Assembly (NCBI RefSeq): GCF_004310665.1
Contig: NZ_SIXF01000002.1
Span: 124,001-188,000 of the forward strand
Direction of reading: 5' to 3'
Length of the DNA stretch: 64,000 bases
Origin: Pedobacter kyonggii
GTDB lineage: Bacteria > Bacteroidota > Bacteroidia > Sphingobacteriales > Sphingobacteriaceae
A model generated the notes under the pieces. It was not told the DNA's origin. It ran no database searches and saw only the letters and a list, made by a program, of their open reading frames with translations. A program made the position numbers and the translations under genes. Positions 37,228 to 48,602 of this stretch are shown here, one piece after another (position 1 is the first letter of the stretch; the number at the start of each line of letters is the position of its first letter).

Positions 37228-38028
37228 ATGAAAATGATATTCGACCTCTTCAAAAGCGCAAGTGGGGAACATCCCGATGATGTGAAGGGAATCAGGCACG
37301 CATTACTACAGTTTGTAAAACAGGAGTTACAAAAAGCGGAGGGCGGAGAAGGCGCAAATATCAAAGGCTTGGGTATTTTTATACACTGCAGCCCCGCAGC
37401 GCGCCATGTGTATGAAGCTGCCGTGTTTACCGAGGATCCCGACCAATTAAAAAACGAGATACAACGCATCAGTGATGACTATTCCCTGGATCTGCCCTCA
37501 GGCTGGTCACTCACAGTTGCTTTCGACGAAGCTATTCCCGACGACGCGGTTGAAATGCAAAATCTGCCGATAGCACTGTTGGTCAAAACCAAAACCCATT
37601 TTGTTAAGCAACAGGCTAAAGCCTACCTGAAAGCACTTAGCGGCAAGACTTTACAGCCAAGCTACGAAATAACTTCTGCGGGTGGGAAATACAATATCGG
37701 CAGAGATGAAAAGGCACAGTCTGATGAAGGTTATTTCCGCACCAACCACATTGCATTTCCATCGGAAAGTGATGATGAACGAAATAAGTACATCAGCCGG
37801 CAGCATGCGCATATCGAATGGGATACCAGCATAGCCAAATTTGTAATCTTCGCAGATGAAGGTGGGATACCGCCCCGCAATAAGGTCAAACTGCGTTCAG
37901 CGCTTACCGAAAAGACGGTAAAACTCCATGCTACGCAGATCGGGCAGGAATTAGCCGAGGGAGATCAGATTATCTTAGGCGAATCGGTCGTATTGGAGTT
38001 TAGCTTTAAGGCGCAGCATCATGAGTAA
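37228..38028 (+). CDS. FHA-domain protein with FhaA-like N-terminal region
   Basis: 266 residues, cytoplasmic. N-terminal ~130 residues (starting MKMIFDLF, with LGIFIHCSPAARHVYEAAVF) look like the DUF3662-type region of actinobacterial FhaA. The C-terminal FHA domain (about 150-262) has the phosphothreonine-binding marks: IGRDE, SRQHAHIEWD and a following negative/Gly-rich loop. It should bind a phosphorylated partner made by the kinases. Starts 128 bases after the fusion gene, the longest gap in the cluster, and overlaps kinase 2 by 8 bases (ATGAGTAA). Confidence 0.85.
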   Translation: MKMIFDLFKSASGEHPDDVKGIRHALLQFVKQELQKAEGGEGANIKGLGIFIHCSPAARHVYEAAVFTEDPDQLKNEIQRISDDYSLDLPSGWSLTVAFDEAIPDDAVEMQNLPIALLVKTKTHFVKQQAKAYLKALSGKTLQPSYEITSAGGKYNIGRDEKAQSDEGYFRTNHIAFPSESDDERNKYISRQHAHIEWDTSIAKFVIFADEGGIPPRNKVKLRSALTEKTVKLHATQIGQELAEGDQIILGESVVLEFSFKAQHHE

Positions 38029-39409
38029 AATTTTTACAATTGCAGAAGGGCTACAAAACCTCGGTGCCTTAAAAACCGGTGGGCAGGGATCTGTTTACAA
38101 GGGGATGCGCATGGGGCCTGTTTATTCTGCCATCAAACTTATTCCTACACCAATTTACGTGGAAGATGAAAGCGATAAAAACTACCGGAATTTTCTCAAT
38201 GAAGTGAATAAACTGCAGCAGGTAAACGCCCATCCCAGCCCAAATGTGGTGAAGATACTCAGTTCGGGGATTACCGATAGCGGATCTTTTCCTTATATAG
38301 AAATGGAATACATCGAAGGGCCCGAACTCAGCGAACTGCTATTGCCTCCGCATCAAAAAGTTTTCACCATAAAAGAACTGCTGAAAGTCGCTGAACAACT
38401 GGCTGCAGCACTTGAACACTGTCATCAGTTTGGGGTCAAACATGGCGATGTTAAAAGCAATAATGTGAAGTACAATACGCTGACCGCCAATTACGTGCTA
38501 TTGGATTTTGGCCTGGCCATTATGAGTGAAGAGCAGCGCAGAACAAGCATTCGCCATGCCGGGGCAGTAGAATTTATGGCTCCGGAACAGCATGAGGGGA
38601 AAATGCTGCTACAAACAGACATTTATAGTTACGGTGTCATCCTGTATGAACTCCTGGCCGGCCAGGTTCCTTTTCCACTCGAAGAGGGAGGTGATACCGC
38701 CCGCAATACGGTCATGATATCACATCTCGAAAAGGAAATCCCCGATGCCATGTTACTGCGTAAGAGCAATCTGGAAAATACCTTTCCGGACGATATTCTG
38801 CATGCGGAAATGCAGGTGCCCCACTGGTTGATCGAGCTGATCGGGCGATGCCTTCAAAAAAATCCAGATGAACGGTATGCCAATGGAATGGAACTGCAGA
38901 AGGCAGTTACTGCGGGAATATTGTCGGTACCACAAGACATCAGGCACAGAGAAAATACTATACCCAATGAGACCTTACATTATGCCGCCTTATATGGTGA
39001 GGCACAGCAAAAGAACGAAAAGCTTGAAAAAGAGCTGGCAGCATTAAAACCCCTTGCTTTCAAGGCTGGAATAAAATACAATGGTTCGACTGGTGAATAT
39101 CACCAGGGAAATTATATCCATGCGCCAAGAAAGGCTTTTTTAGGCTACGCTGCCGCCTGTACTTTAGTTGTCGCCTTTGTAGTTTACAGCTTAGCTAAGA
39201 CAGAAAACAATAATATTACGGCCTTGCCGACAACCCCATACCGGTCACCATTTGAAATCGCAAATCAGCAATACAGACAAGCGCTGCAAACAGCGAGGGA
39301 AGACAGCATCCGGAAAGCAAAAATGCAATGGGCCCAACAAGTAAAAGCAACCGAAAAAGCCAGGAAACAGAACGGTAAAAAGAAGAAGAAATTTCTGGGT
39401 ATATTCTGA
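38021..39409 (+). CDS. Membrane Ser/Thr protein kinase (second of two paralogues)
   Basis: 462 residues. Closely similar to the kinase at 29128 from the first residues (MSKIFTIAEGLQNLGALKTG) through the catalytic domain: TGGQGSVYKG, the same HGDVKSNN non-RD loop, LLDFGLAIM and EFMAPEQ. Past about residue 300 the two diverge: a heptad-like helix (QKNEKLEKELAAL), a predicted membrane helix (about 373-393) and a Lys-rich C-terminus. The two kinases flank the phosphatase, FHA and synthase genes and point in the same direction, so one arose by duplication and the cluster was built between or around them. Last gene of the run. Confidence 0.92.
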   Translation: MSKIFTIAEGLQNLGALKTGGQGSVYKGMRMGPVYSAIKLIPTPIYVEDESDKNYRNFLNEVNKLQQVNAHPSPNVVKILSSGITDSGSFPYIEMEYIEGPELSELLLPPHQKVFTIKELLKVAEQLAAALEHCHQFGVKHGDVKSNNVKYNTLTANYVLLDFGLAIMSEEQRRTSIRHAGAVEFMAPEQHEGKMLLQTDIYSYGVILYELLAGQVPFPLEEGGDTARNTVMISHLEKEIPDAMLLRKSNLENTFPDDILHAEMQVPHWLIELIGRCLQKNPDERYANGMELQKAVTAGILSVPQDIRHRENTIPNETLHYAALYGEAQQKNEKLEKELAALKPLAFKAGIKYNGSTGEYHQGNYIHAPRKAFLGYAAACTLVVAFVVYSLAKTENNNITALPTTPYRSPFEIANQQYRQALQTAREDSIRKAKMQWAQQVKATEKARKQNGKKKKKFLGIF

Positions 39410-39590
39410 GAAAGCCAGTTACATTATATCTTCCGAAATTTAAATACTTAATGGGGCCTTTTTATTTTAAGGAAGAATTAACATAAGGTTAAATTTTAAT
39501 GATCTAAGCCCTGGCATCCTCCTAAATTGCTGATATAGCATAGTAATAGATTCTAACTATTCCATTATAGAATTAAATGATTGTGATTAG

Positions 39591-41942
<2,352 letters not shown>

Positions 41943-41963
41943 TCAGAAATACAGCGCAACATT

Positions 41964-41997
41964 AAAAGGCACCGAAATTTTTTTGGTGCCTTTTTGT
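41964..41997 (+). terminator. katG terminator
   Basis: Stem AAAAGGCACC with GGTGCCTTTT around an AT-rich loop, continuing into a T-run. 22 bases after the katG stop. Confidence 0.88.
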
Positions 41998-42529
41998 ATT
42001 ATCGTTTTTTATCATGGTCTGACACAGATCTCAATCGCTTTTTTTTTGCAGCATCTATTTTTATTCCTTATAACCCAATAAAAAAATATTAAAAGATTTT
42101 ATTTATTAAAACAATTCTCAAACTTATTTGTCTTTTAATTTCATTAGTTTGTTTGGTTTAGTTTTATTGGTGGATGCGAATAAAACAAAATAATTAGCCT
42201 CATAGCAATATGAGGCTTTCTCATTTATATACGACAATAACCCAAACACACATTGGTGATAGGCAATGCTGATCAATAATACTTATAAGAAACCTGATGT
42301 GCTTTCTCTTGAAAAAAACTTAATTTTTTTATCAAATTCTTAAAAATACACTTAAGTAGGTGAGGTATAATGATTTTAGATCGAGCCATTTTTTGATTTA
42401 CCTAGGATATTTACTCAAAAATTTTAGCCCCTGTAAAAGTAATCATACTATAATCGAATTCATACAACAGCGTGATTTTAATTATCAAAATAATATTCTT
42501 GATTTTGTGATAAAATATTTAATATTGAA

Positions 42530-42549
42530 TTGATAAATCGATTTATCAA
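42530..42549. promoter_or_regulatory. 20-base perfect palindrome upstream of susC
   Basis: TTGATAAATCGATTTATCAA reads the same on both strands. It lies 258 bases before the susC start in AT-rich DNA. Candidate site for a dimeric regulator; no matching regulator gene is adjacent. Confidence 0.45.
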
Positions 42550-42737
42550 TAACCAAATATGATGATGAGCTTAAGAATATTTGCTCCTTGTGGTGCAGTA
42601 TATGTCTGTGTAGTTTATTTGTGTGTAGTTTTTAACCCGTTTAAAAATACGATCTCCCATCACACAATTGCTTTTAACGCAAAGCCTTCTGATTAAAAAT
42701 GATGATTTACCGTCAATTATTTTTTATAAAACAATTA

Positions 42738-42751
42738 ATAAAACGTTTTAT
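42738..42751. promoter_or_regulatory. 14-base palindrome with LacI-like centre
   Basis: ATAAAACGTTTTAT, a perfect palindrome with an ACGT centre like many LacI/CcpA-type operators, 56 bases before the susC start. It differs from the CGTGTACGTTAAC box of the other locus, so a different regulator is implied. Confidence 0.5.
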
Positions 42752-42807
42752 CAGCCAGCAGTTTAAATTATATATTATTAACTAACCATTTACTAAACCT
42801 AAAACCG

Positions 42808-45800
42808 ATGAAAATCAATCTACTAAAGATTTCAGGGCTTTCTGCGCTTTTTTTGCTCAATAGCCCTGCTTTTTCGATGAATCCGGTTACTGAAAAATCC
42901 GAGGGGTTTTCCGTGCCAAATATGCCCTTAGTGCATATCCAAAACCGAAAAGTAATTACAGGAACCGTATCAGACGAAAAAAACATGCCTATTCCAGGTG
43001 TTGGTATCAAAAACATTTCTTCAGGTAAAACGGCTGTAACCGATGAAGCTGGTAAGTTCAGCATTGAGGCCAACACAAACGATGTAATCCGTTTTTCCTA
43101 TATGGGTTATCAAAACAAAGATATAACAGTAGGGAACGAAGCGAATATTAGTGTTAAAATGATGCCTGCCGAAGCGAATAAGTTAGATGAAGTAGTGGTA
43201 ATTGGTTATGGGTCGGTAAAAAAAACAGACCTTACGGGTTCTGTTGGTGTGGTTAAAGCAAGCGAACTTCAGGAACGTCCTTCTTCATCCCTAAACCAAG
43301 CACTGGCTGGCCGTATTTCTGGCGTACAGGTAAACACCAACTCGGGTAGACCCGGCGGACAGACGAATATCAAAATCCGCGGATTTAGTTCAATCAACAC
43401 GAGTAACAATCCGCTTTATGTGGTAGATGGTGTGGCTTTGCCAGTGGGCTCGCAAACACAGAACAGTAACGCTATCGATTACATTAATCCAAGCGATATC
43501 GCTTCGGTAGAGGTGTTAAAGGATGCATCTTCAACAGCGATATACGGTGCAAGAGGTGCAAATGGAGTAATTTTAATCACCACGAAAAAAGGAACAGCAA
43601 ATGCCCAACGCATTACCTATGATGCAGATTTTGGTATAAATACATTGGCGGCACACCATGTTAAAATGCTCGATGCCTTTGAGTATGTTAAAGTGCAGGA
43701 TCTGGCTTATGAGAATATTAAAGTTTACGACCCCGTAGGTTGGGCAGCAGGAAGTTACGCATCCACACCTGTGCCCAAAGCCGCCAGAATTGCCTTGCCT
43801 CAATTTTTCGATAGCAGTGGAAATCCATTATATAATACCGATTGGCTGAAAGAATCTACACAGAACAAACTTTCGCAAAATCACCAGCTGGGTTTTACAG
43901 GTGGAAACGAAAATAGCACTTACGGTGTTTTTGCAGGCTATCGCGATGACCAGGGACTTTTACTAAACTCTTATTTAAAACGATATTCAGGCAGGTTTAA
44001 TTTCGATAGTAAAATTAAACCATGGTTAAAGGTAGGTGGTAATTTGAGCTACAATAACCAGAATGAAAACATTGTTGATCAGGGAACAGGCGGCTTAAAT
44101 TCAGTCCGTATGATTACAGAAGCATTTCCTTTTCTACCAATTAAACTGGCAGATGGCAAGTGGGGTGATAATAAACTGATTCCATGGGCAGAAGGAGGCT
44201 CCAATCCGGTGCACATCTTAACCGATCAAAAATATGGAATGGTTACCCAAACTGCTTTGGGGAGTATTTATTCTACCATTAGCTTTAGCAAAGATTTAGA
44301 ATTCCGTACCCAGTTAGGCGCCAATATTGTGAGCCGTAACATTAACGAATATAATGCCAAGCAATTATACGGTATCTCTGATGGACAGAATGGAACGGCG
44401 AATGTAACCGATGATCGCGAAACCTTCTGGTCATTGGAAAACTATTTAACCTATAACAAACGTTTTGCAGAGTCGCATGCCATTAATGCATTATTGGGTA
44501 TCTCCTGGCAGGCTACCAGTTTCTTTAGCAATACCAGCCATGCCGAGAACTTTGTAACCGATTTTTACGGAAACAATAACATGGGCTCTGGAAGTAAATC
44601 GATTACGGTGGGCTCTAGCCGGAACAGATCGGCTTTTAACTCTTATTTTGGAAGATTGAACTATGCCTTTAAAGATAAATACCTGGTTACTTTTACAGGT
44701 AGGGTAGATGGGTCATCCAAATTCGGAGAGAACCATAAATTTGCCTTTTTCCCTTCAGCGGCATTGGCCTGGAAAGCTTCAGATGAAGATTTTCTCAAAG
44801 GAAACAAAACCATTTCTAACTTAAAACTAAGAGCCAGTTATGGTTTAAGTGGTAACTCAGAACTTCCTGCCTATCAGTCGCTCGCCACATTGGTTAATAA
44901 CGCTGCCATTATTAACGATAGTAGGGTAACAGGTATTGGTATCGGCAGGTTGGCGAATCCGGACCTGGTTTGGGAAAAAACAGCACAGGTTGATGCCGGT
45001 TTAGAATTGGGCCTGTTTAACAACCGCATTAATTTAGAAGCTGATCTTTATTACAGAAAAACAACCGATATGTTATTGGATGCCCCGGTTCCACGTACTA
45101 CAGGATACGCGGTGATCAGAAAAAATATTGGGTCGATGCAGAACAAAGGCTTAGATTTAGGAATTAATACGGTAAACGTACAAACAGACAATTTTACCTG
45201 GAAAACCAGCTTCAATATCTCCCTTAACCGTAACAAAGTACTCTCTTTGGCCACTCCTGATGATATTTTTGGGGTGGGTAACCCAAATTTCACCAATCAA
45301 ACGGGTATTATCAGGGTAGGTGAGCCTGTGGGCTCATTCTGGGGGCTTGTACGTTTAGGGACCTGGAGCGAGGCCGAAAGGGCAGAGGCTGCTAAATATG
45401 TCAGTTACCGGGGTGGTAAAACTTTGCTTCCGGGCGATATTAAATATTTGGATGTAAACGGCGATCGTGCCATTACAGATGCCGACCGCCAGATTATCGG
45501 TAACGGAACACCGAAAGGCTGGGGATCGTTTGGTAATTCATTCCGCTATAAAAACTTAGAGCTGATTGTAGAACTTCAATACTCTTACGGTAATGATGTG
45601 TTGAATATGACCCATCACTCGGGTGAAGACAGACAGGTACAGGCCAATAGTTTTGCCAGTGTATTAAATGCCTGGACTCCTCAAAATCAAAATACACCAA
45701 TTGCTGCAATCAGAGATCAATCTGCCGGATATGTAACCAATGTGGATACCCATTGGTTAGAAGACGGTTCTTTCATCCGTGGAAAAAACCTTTTATTGGG

Positions 45801-46008
45801 TTATACTTTTGATAAGACACTTGTCGAAAAATTACGCTTAAGCAAACTCCGTGTTTATGCATCGGTTCAAAATTTCTTCCTGGCAACCAAGTATACAGGT
45901 AACGACCCTGAGGTAACTACCTATGGAAATGCATTTGCCCAAGGTCAAACATTTTTTGATTATCCAAAGCCAACTACTTTCATGGTAGGTTTAAACATTG
46001 GATTATAA
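42808..46008 (+). CDS. SusC/RagA TonB-linked outer-membrane transporter (orphan pair)
   Basis: 1066 residues: signal peptide (to about NSPAFS), carboxypeptidase-regulatory domain (VITGTVSDEKNMPIPGVGIKN... FSYMGYQNKDITVG), TonB plug (GYGSVKKTDLTGSV, LAGRISGVQVNTNSG, IKIRGFSS, PLYVVDGVAL), and barrel closing with FMVGLNIGL. Paired with the SusD 26 bases downstream. No glycoside hydrolase, peptidase or regulator is adjacent, so the substrate cannot be inferred. No STN domain. Confidence 0.95.
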   Translation: MKINLLKISGLSALFLLNSPAFSMNPVTEKSEGFSVPNMPLVHIQNRKVITGTVSDEKNMPIPGVGIKNISSGKTAVTDEAGKFSIEANTNDVIRFSYMGYQNKDITVGNEANISVKMMPAEANKLDEVVVIGYGSVKKTDLTGSVGVVKASELQERPSSSLNQALAGRISGVQVNTNSGRPGGQTNIKIRGFSSINTSNNPLYVVDGVALPVGSQTQNSNAIDYINPSDIASVEVLKDASSTAIYGARGANGVILITTKKGTANAQRITYDADFGINTLAAHHVKMLDAFEYVKVQDLAYENIKVYDPVGWAAGSYASTPVPKAARIALPQFFDSSGNPLYNTDWLKESTQNKLSQNHQLGFTGGNENSTYGVFAGYRDDQGLLLNSYLKRYSGRFNFDSKIKPWLKVGGNLSYNNQNENIVDQGTGGLNSVRMITEAFPFLPIKLADGKWGDNKLIPWAEGGSNPVHILTDQKYGMVTQTALGSIYSTISFSKDLEFRTQLGANIVSRNINEYNAKQLYGISDGQNGTANVTDDRETFWSLENYLTYNKRFAESHAINALLGISWQATSFFSNTSHAENFVTDFYGNNNMGSGSKSITVGSSRNRSAFNSYFGRLNYAFKDKYLVTFTGRVDGSSKFGENHKFAFFPSAALAWKASDEDFLKGNKTISNLKLRASYGLSGNSELPAYQSLATLVNNAAIINDSRVTGIGIGRLANPDLVWEKTAQVDAGLELGLFNNRINLEADLYYRKTTDMLLDAPVPRTTGYAVIRKNIGSMQNKGLDLGINTVNVQTDNFTWKTSFNISLNRNKVLSLATPDDIFGVGNPNFTNQTGIIRVGEPVGSFWGLVRLGTWSEAERAEAAKYVSYRGGKTLLPGDIKYLDVNGDRAITDADRQIIGNGTPKGWGSFGNSFRYKNLELIVELQYSYGNDVLNMTHHSGEDRQVQANSFASVLNAWTPQNQNTPIAAIRDQSAGYVTNVDTHWLEDGSFIRGKNLLLGYTFDKTLVEKLRLSKLRVYASVQNFFLATKYTGNDPEVTTYGNAFAQGQTFFDYPKPTTFMVGLNIGL

Positions 46009-46034
46009 ACATTAACTATAGAAAGAATATCAAC

Positions 46035-47591
46035 ATGAAAATAAACATAAAAAATATCGCTGCTTTGTTGTTGCTAAGCAGCGCTATAATAGGGAATTCG
46101 GGATGTAAGAAGTTTTTAGATGAAACAGACCCCACCAATCTTTCACCCGATAATTTTTATACTTTACCAGAACATGCAGAAGCAGGTATTGCTGCTGTTT
46201 ATGCAGAGATCCGGTTTATTGGAAATGGTGCCGGTATTTATTCCAACAACTGGCAGATGCTTGATGCGCCAACCGGCATACAATCTACCGAAACCGCACA
46301 AAACTCCGATCTGAACAATTTGTATTCACTCATTTATGACGGAACAAACCTGCATGTTAACCAAACCTGGAACGGATTTTATAAAGTAATTGCACAAACA
46401 AACCTGGTGTTGGATAAAGTTCCGGGCATTAACCCGATGGACAATGCACAGAAAAAAAGGATTTTGGGAGAGGCTGCTTTCATCAGGGCCTGGGCCTATT
46501 TTTACCTGGTACGTTTATGGGGCGATGTGCCTTTAATTACTAAACCGATTACCAGCCCTAACGATCCCAATTTTTCTCCTTCACGTGCTCCACAAGAACA
46601 GGTTTACAAACTCATTGTTGACGATCTGGTTGCTGCAGAAGCGGCCGGTTTGCCTTTGATGGATGCAAGTGGACGTGTTTCTACAGCAGCAATTAAATCT
46701 GAACTGGCAAAAGTATATTTAACCATGGCCGGACAACCCCTTAACAAAGGAGCAGCTTATTATAAATTAGCTGCAGATAAAGCCAAAGAGATAATCGATT
46801 ATTCAACTGGGAATCCAGCATCACTCGGCCTGCTCCCTAATTATGGAGCCCTGCACGATGCGAAGAATGACAATAAAGTAGAGCATTTATTCGGGATCCA
46901 GTACAATGATGCTGCCGGATCTGGTAACCCCTTGCAGTCATCTTATTTACCTTTGCACCAGCCACTGGTTTCTAAAATTGATGGGATTGGAACGGCTATT
47001 CCAACAGCAGGTTTTTATGGCTCGTATGAGGCAGGAGATTTAAGGGCTAAAAACAGAGAAGGTTATTTCTTTACCGATTATTATACCGATGGATTTAAAA
47101 TGCCGCTGATTAACCGCGGTAAGCCTTATGTTTTTAAACACTTCGATCTGGTTGCAAATGGAACACTTGGTGTCGAGGGTACCAGCAGGAGCGATCTGAA
47201 TATTCCACAGATCCGTTATGCCGAAACCTTATTAATTTATGCCGAAGCACAGAACAGGGCAGATGGCAGTCCGAATGTTGCTGCCTATGCTGCGGTAAAT
47301 GCAGTACGAAAAAGAGCGCAGTTGGCTGATCTTGCAGGTTTGAGCCAGACACAGTTTGAAGAAGCGGTTTGGAGAGAGCGCTGGCACGAGCTGTGTTACG
47401 AAGGTATTACCTGGTTTGATATGGTCCGTTTGCGTAAAGTGTACAATGAAAGTACCAATGGTTTTGATAATTTTGTTGGCCACGTTAATAAAAGTGTAAA
47501 CCAACCATTGCAAACCAAACATTTATTGTTCCCGATTCCTACTTCAGAAATCAAAAACAATCCTAACCTGACCCCAAATCCAGGTTATTAA
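46035..47591 (+). CDS. SusD/RagB lipoprotein (orphan pair)
   Basis: 518 residues with lipobox NSGC, then the usual KKFLDETDPTNLSPDNFY start, TPR-like helices and the C-terminal SusD motif WRERWHELCYEGITWFDMVRLRK. Lid partner of the preceding SusC. Followed by two hairpins that probably end the transcript. Confidence 0.95.
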   Translation: MKINIKNIAALLLLSSAIIGNSGCKKFLDETDPTNLSPDNFYTLPEHAEAGIAAVYAEIRFIGNGAGIYSNNWQMLDAPTGIQSTETAQNSDLNNLYSLIYDGTNLHVNQTWNGFYKVIAQTNLVLDKVPGINPMDNAQKKRILGEAAFIRAWAYFYLVRLWGDVPLITKPITSPNDPNFSPSRAPQEQVYKLIVDDLVAAEAAGLPLMDASGRVSTAAIKSELAKVYLTMAGQPLNKGAAYYKLAADKAKEIIDYSTGNPASLGLLPNYGALHDAKNDNKVEHLFGIQYNDAAGSGNPLQSSYLPLHQPLVSKIDGIGTAIPTAGFYGSYEAGDLRAKNREGYFFTDYYTDGFKMPLINRGKPYVFKHFDLVANGTLGVEGTSRSDLNIPQIRYAETLLIYAEAQNRADGSPNVAAYAAVNAVRKRAQLADLAGLSQTQFEEAVWRERWHELCYEGITWFDMVRLRKVYNESTNGFDNFVGHVNKSVNQPLQTKHLLFPIPTSEIKNNPNLTPNPGY

Positions 47592-47966
47592 ACAACAGTA
47601 TTTTATTATTTCTAATGGTTGGTGTCACACCGACCATAAATAATGTTTTAACAAAAAAAACGGGTGCCCGATATGAGGCATCCGTTTTCATCGTCGTTTC
47701 GGCTGAAGCAAAACCGAATAGAGATTCCTCGCCGCCGCTCGGGAGCATACTAAAGCAATGGAGGTGTTTGTCGGCAATTTTACAGCCTTTAACTATTATA
47801 TGGACAGATTTTACGGTAATTTGTAAATTGAGTTTAAAAAAATAAAAAGCTTGAAGCGGCTTTTTTAATTTATTAGGCTTATTTTTGCGGCAAATTATAG
47901 AACCGCACAGGAGATAAATTAATGCCTGTAAACCTTGACAATCATTAGAAAACTAATATTTTATCA
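47592..47966. other. Spacer with two hairpins after the orphan susD
   Basis: No gene seen in about 375 bases. Two stem-loops: ATGGTTGGTGT/ACACCGACCAT at 47615-47637 (one wobble) and the terminator at 47657-47688. The stretch between about 47700 and 47780 resembles decayed repeat sequence. Confidence 0.45.
47657..47688 (+). terminator. Terminator after the orphan susCD operon
   Basis: 12-bp stem AAAACGGGTGCC with GGCATCCGTTTT (one G-T wobble) and 8-base loop, ending in TTTTC. Nearly symmetrical, so it may act in both directions. Confidence 0.75.
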
Positions 47967-48464
47967 ATGACAAACGACAAAAAAGAAATATTCGAAAGCG
48001 TAGCACAACGTTTAAAAATTGAAGGTTTTAATGTAGTAAACCGCGATGAAACCCGTCCTTGGGGTGGTTTCTTTGTAATAGATGAAGCCCAGGCGCAACA
48101 GTTTGCCGATACTTATTTTGATGGATTAAACGTAGAAGACCTTAAAATTGGGGGTAAATTAAGCCCGAAAATTTTAATTGTTGCACCAAATACACGTCTT
48201 TCTTGGCAATATCACCACCGCAGAGCCGAAATCTGGCAAGTGGTAACTGGTACTGTTGGCATTAAAACCAGCCAAACTGATGAAGAAGGTGAAGTGAAAA
48301 AATATGCTCCAAAAGATCAGATCAAATTACAACAAGGCGAACGCCACCGTTTAATCGGTTTAGAAGATTGGGGTGTTGTAGCAGAAATATGGCAGCATAC
48401 CGATGCTTCAAACCCATCAGATGAAAGCGATATCGTACGCGTTCAAGACGATTTCGGGAGATAA
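47967..48464 (+). CDS. Cupin, ManC C-terminal (type II phosphomannose isomerase) domain-like
   Basis: 165 residues. After an N-terminal ~30-residue helix, the sequence TRPWGGFFVIDE, RLSWQYHHRRAEIWQVVTGTVGI and GERHRLIGLEDWGVVAEIWQHTD matches the metal-binding cupin found at the C-terminus of bifunctional mannose-1-phosphate guanylyltransferase/phosphomannose isomerases, with the His-His-Arg-Glu metal ligands kept. The guanylyltransferase part is absent, so this is a stand-alone cupin; sugar-phosphate isomerase activity is possible but unproven. Followed by a clear terminator. Confidence 0.8.
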   Translation: MTNDKKEIFESVAQRLKIEGFNVVNRDETRPWGGFFVIDEAQAQQFADTYFDGLNVEDLKIGGKLSPKILIVAPNTRLSWQYHHRRAEIWQVVTGTVGIKTSQTDEEGEVKKYAPKDQIKLQQGERHRLIGLEDWGVVAEIWQHTDASNPSDESDIVRVQDDFGR

Positions 48465-48477
48465 TAAATAATTAAAA

Positions 48478-48515
48478 AAGAATCCTGTTCTATGCATTGG
48501 AACAGGATTCTTTTT
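48478..48515 (+). terminator. Terminator of the cupin gene
   Basis: Stem AAGAATCCTGTTC with GAACAGGATTCTT, 9-base loop, then a T-run. 14 bases after the stop codon. Confidence 0.92.
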
Positions 48516-48602
48516 ATCTAAACGCTTAATTTAAAGCGTTTTTTCTACACGATTAAAAACTAAACGCCCTCAAACTACGTTTATAAAGCATACACCCTAT
48601 AC

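Larger units (their letters stand above)
41998..42807. other. Long AT-rich promoter region of the orphan susC
   Basis: About 800 bases without a supported gene; a 46-codon open frame at 42559 is unconvincing. It contains a hairpin AGCCTCAT/ATGAGGCT at 42196-42217 followed by TTCTC, and the two palindromes listed separately. The length and symmetry suggest a regulated promoter region for the susC at 42808. Confidence 0.5.

Noticed and set aside
29128-39409. Type VI secretion or antiphage kinase system
   Set aside because: FHA, kinase and PP2C also occur in T6SS and defence clusters, but no tss genes, nuclease, or other effector is present; the SEDS-PBP fusion points to cell-wall synthesis.
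42559-42699. 46-codon frame in the susC promoter region
   Set aside because: No recognisable features, low-complexity translation, and in a region of regulatory palindromes.
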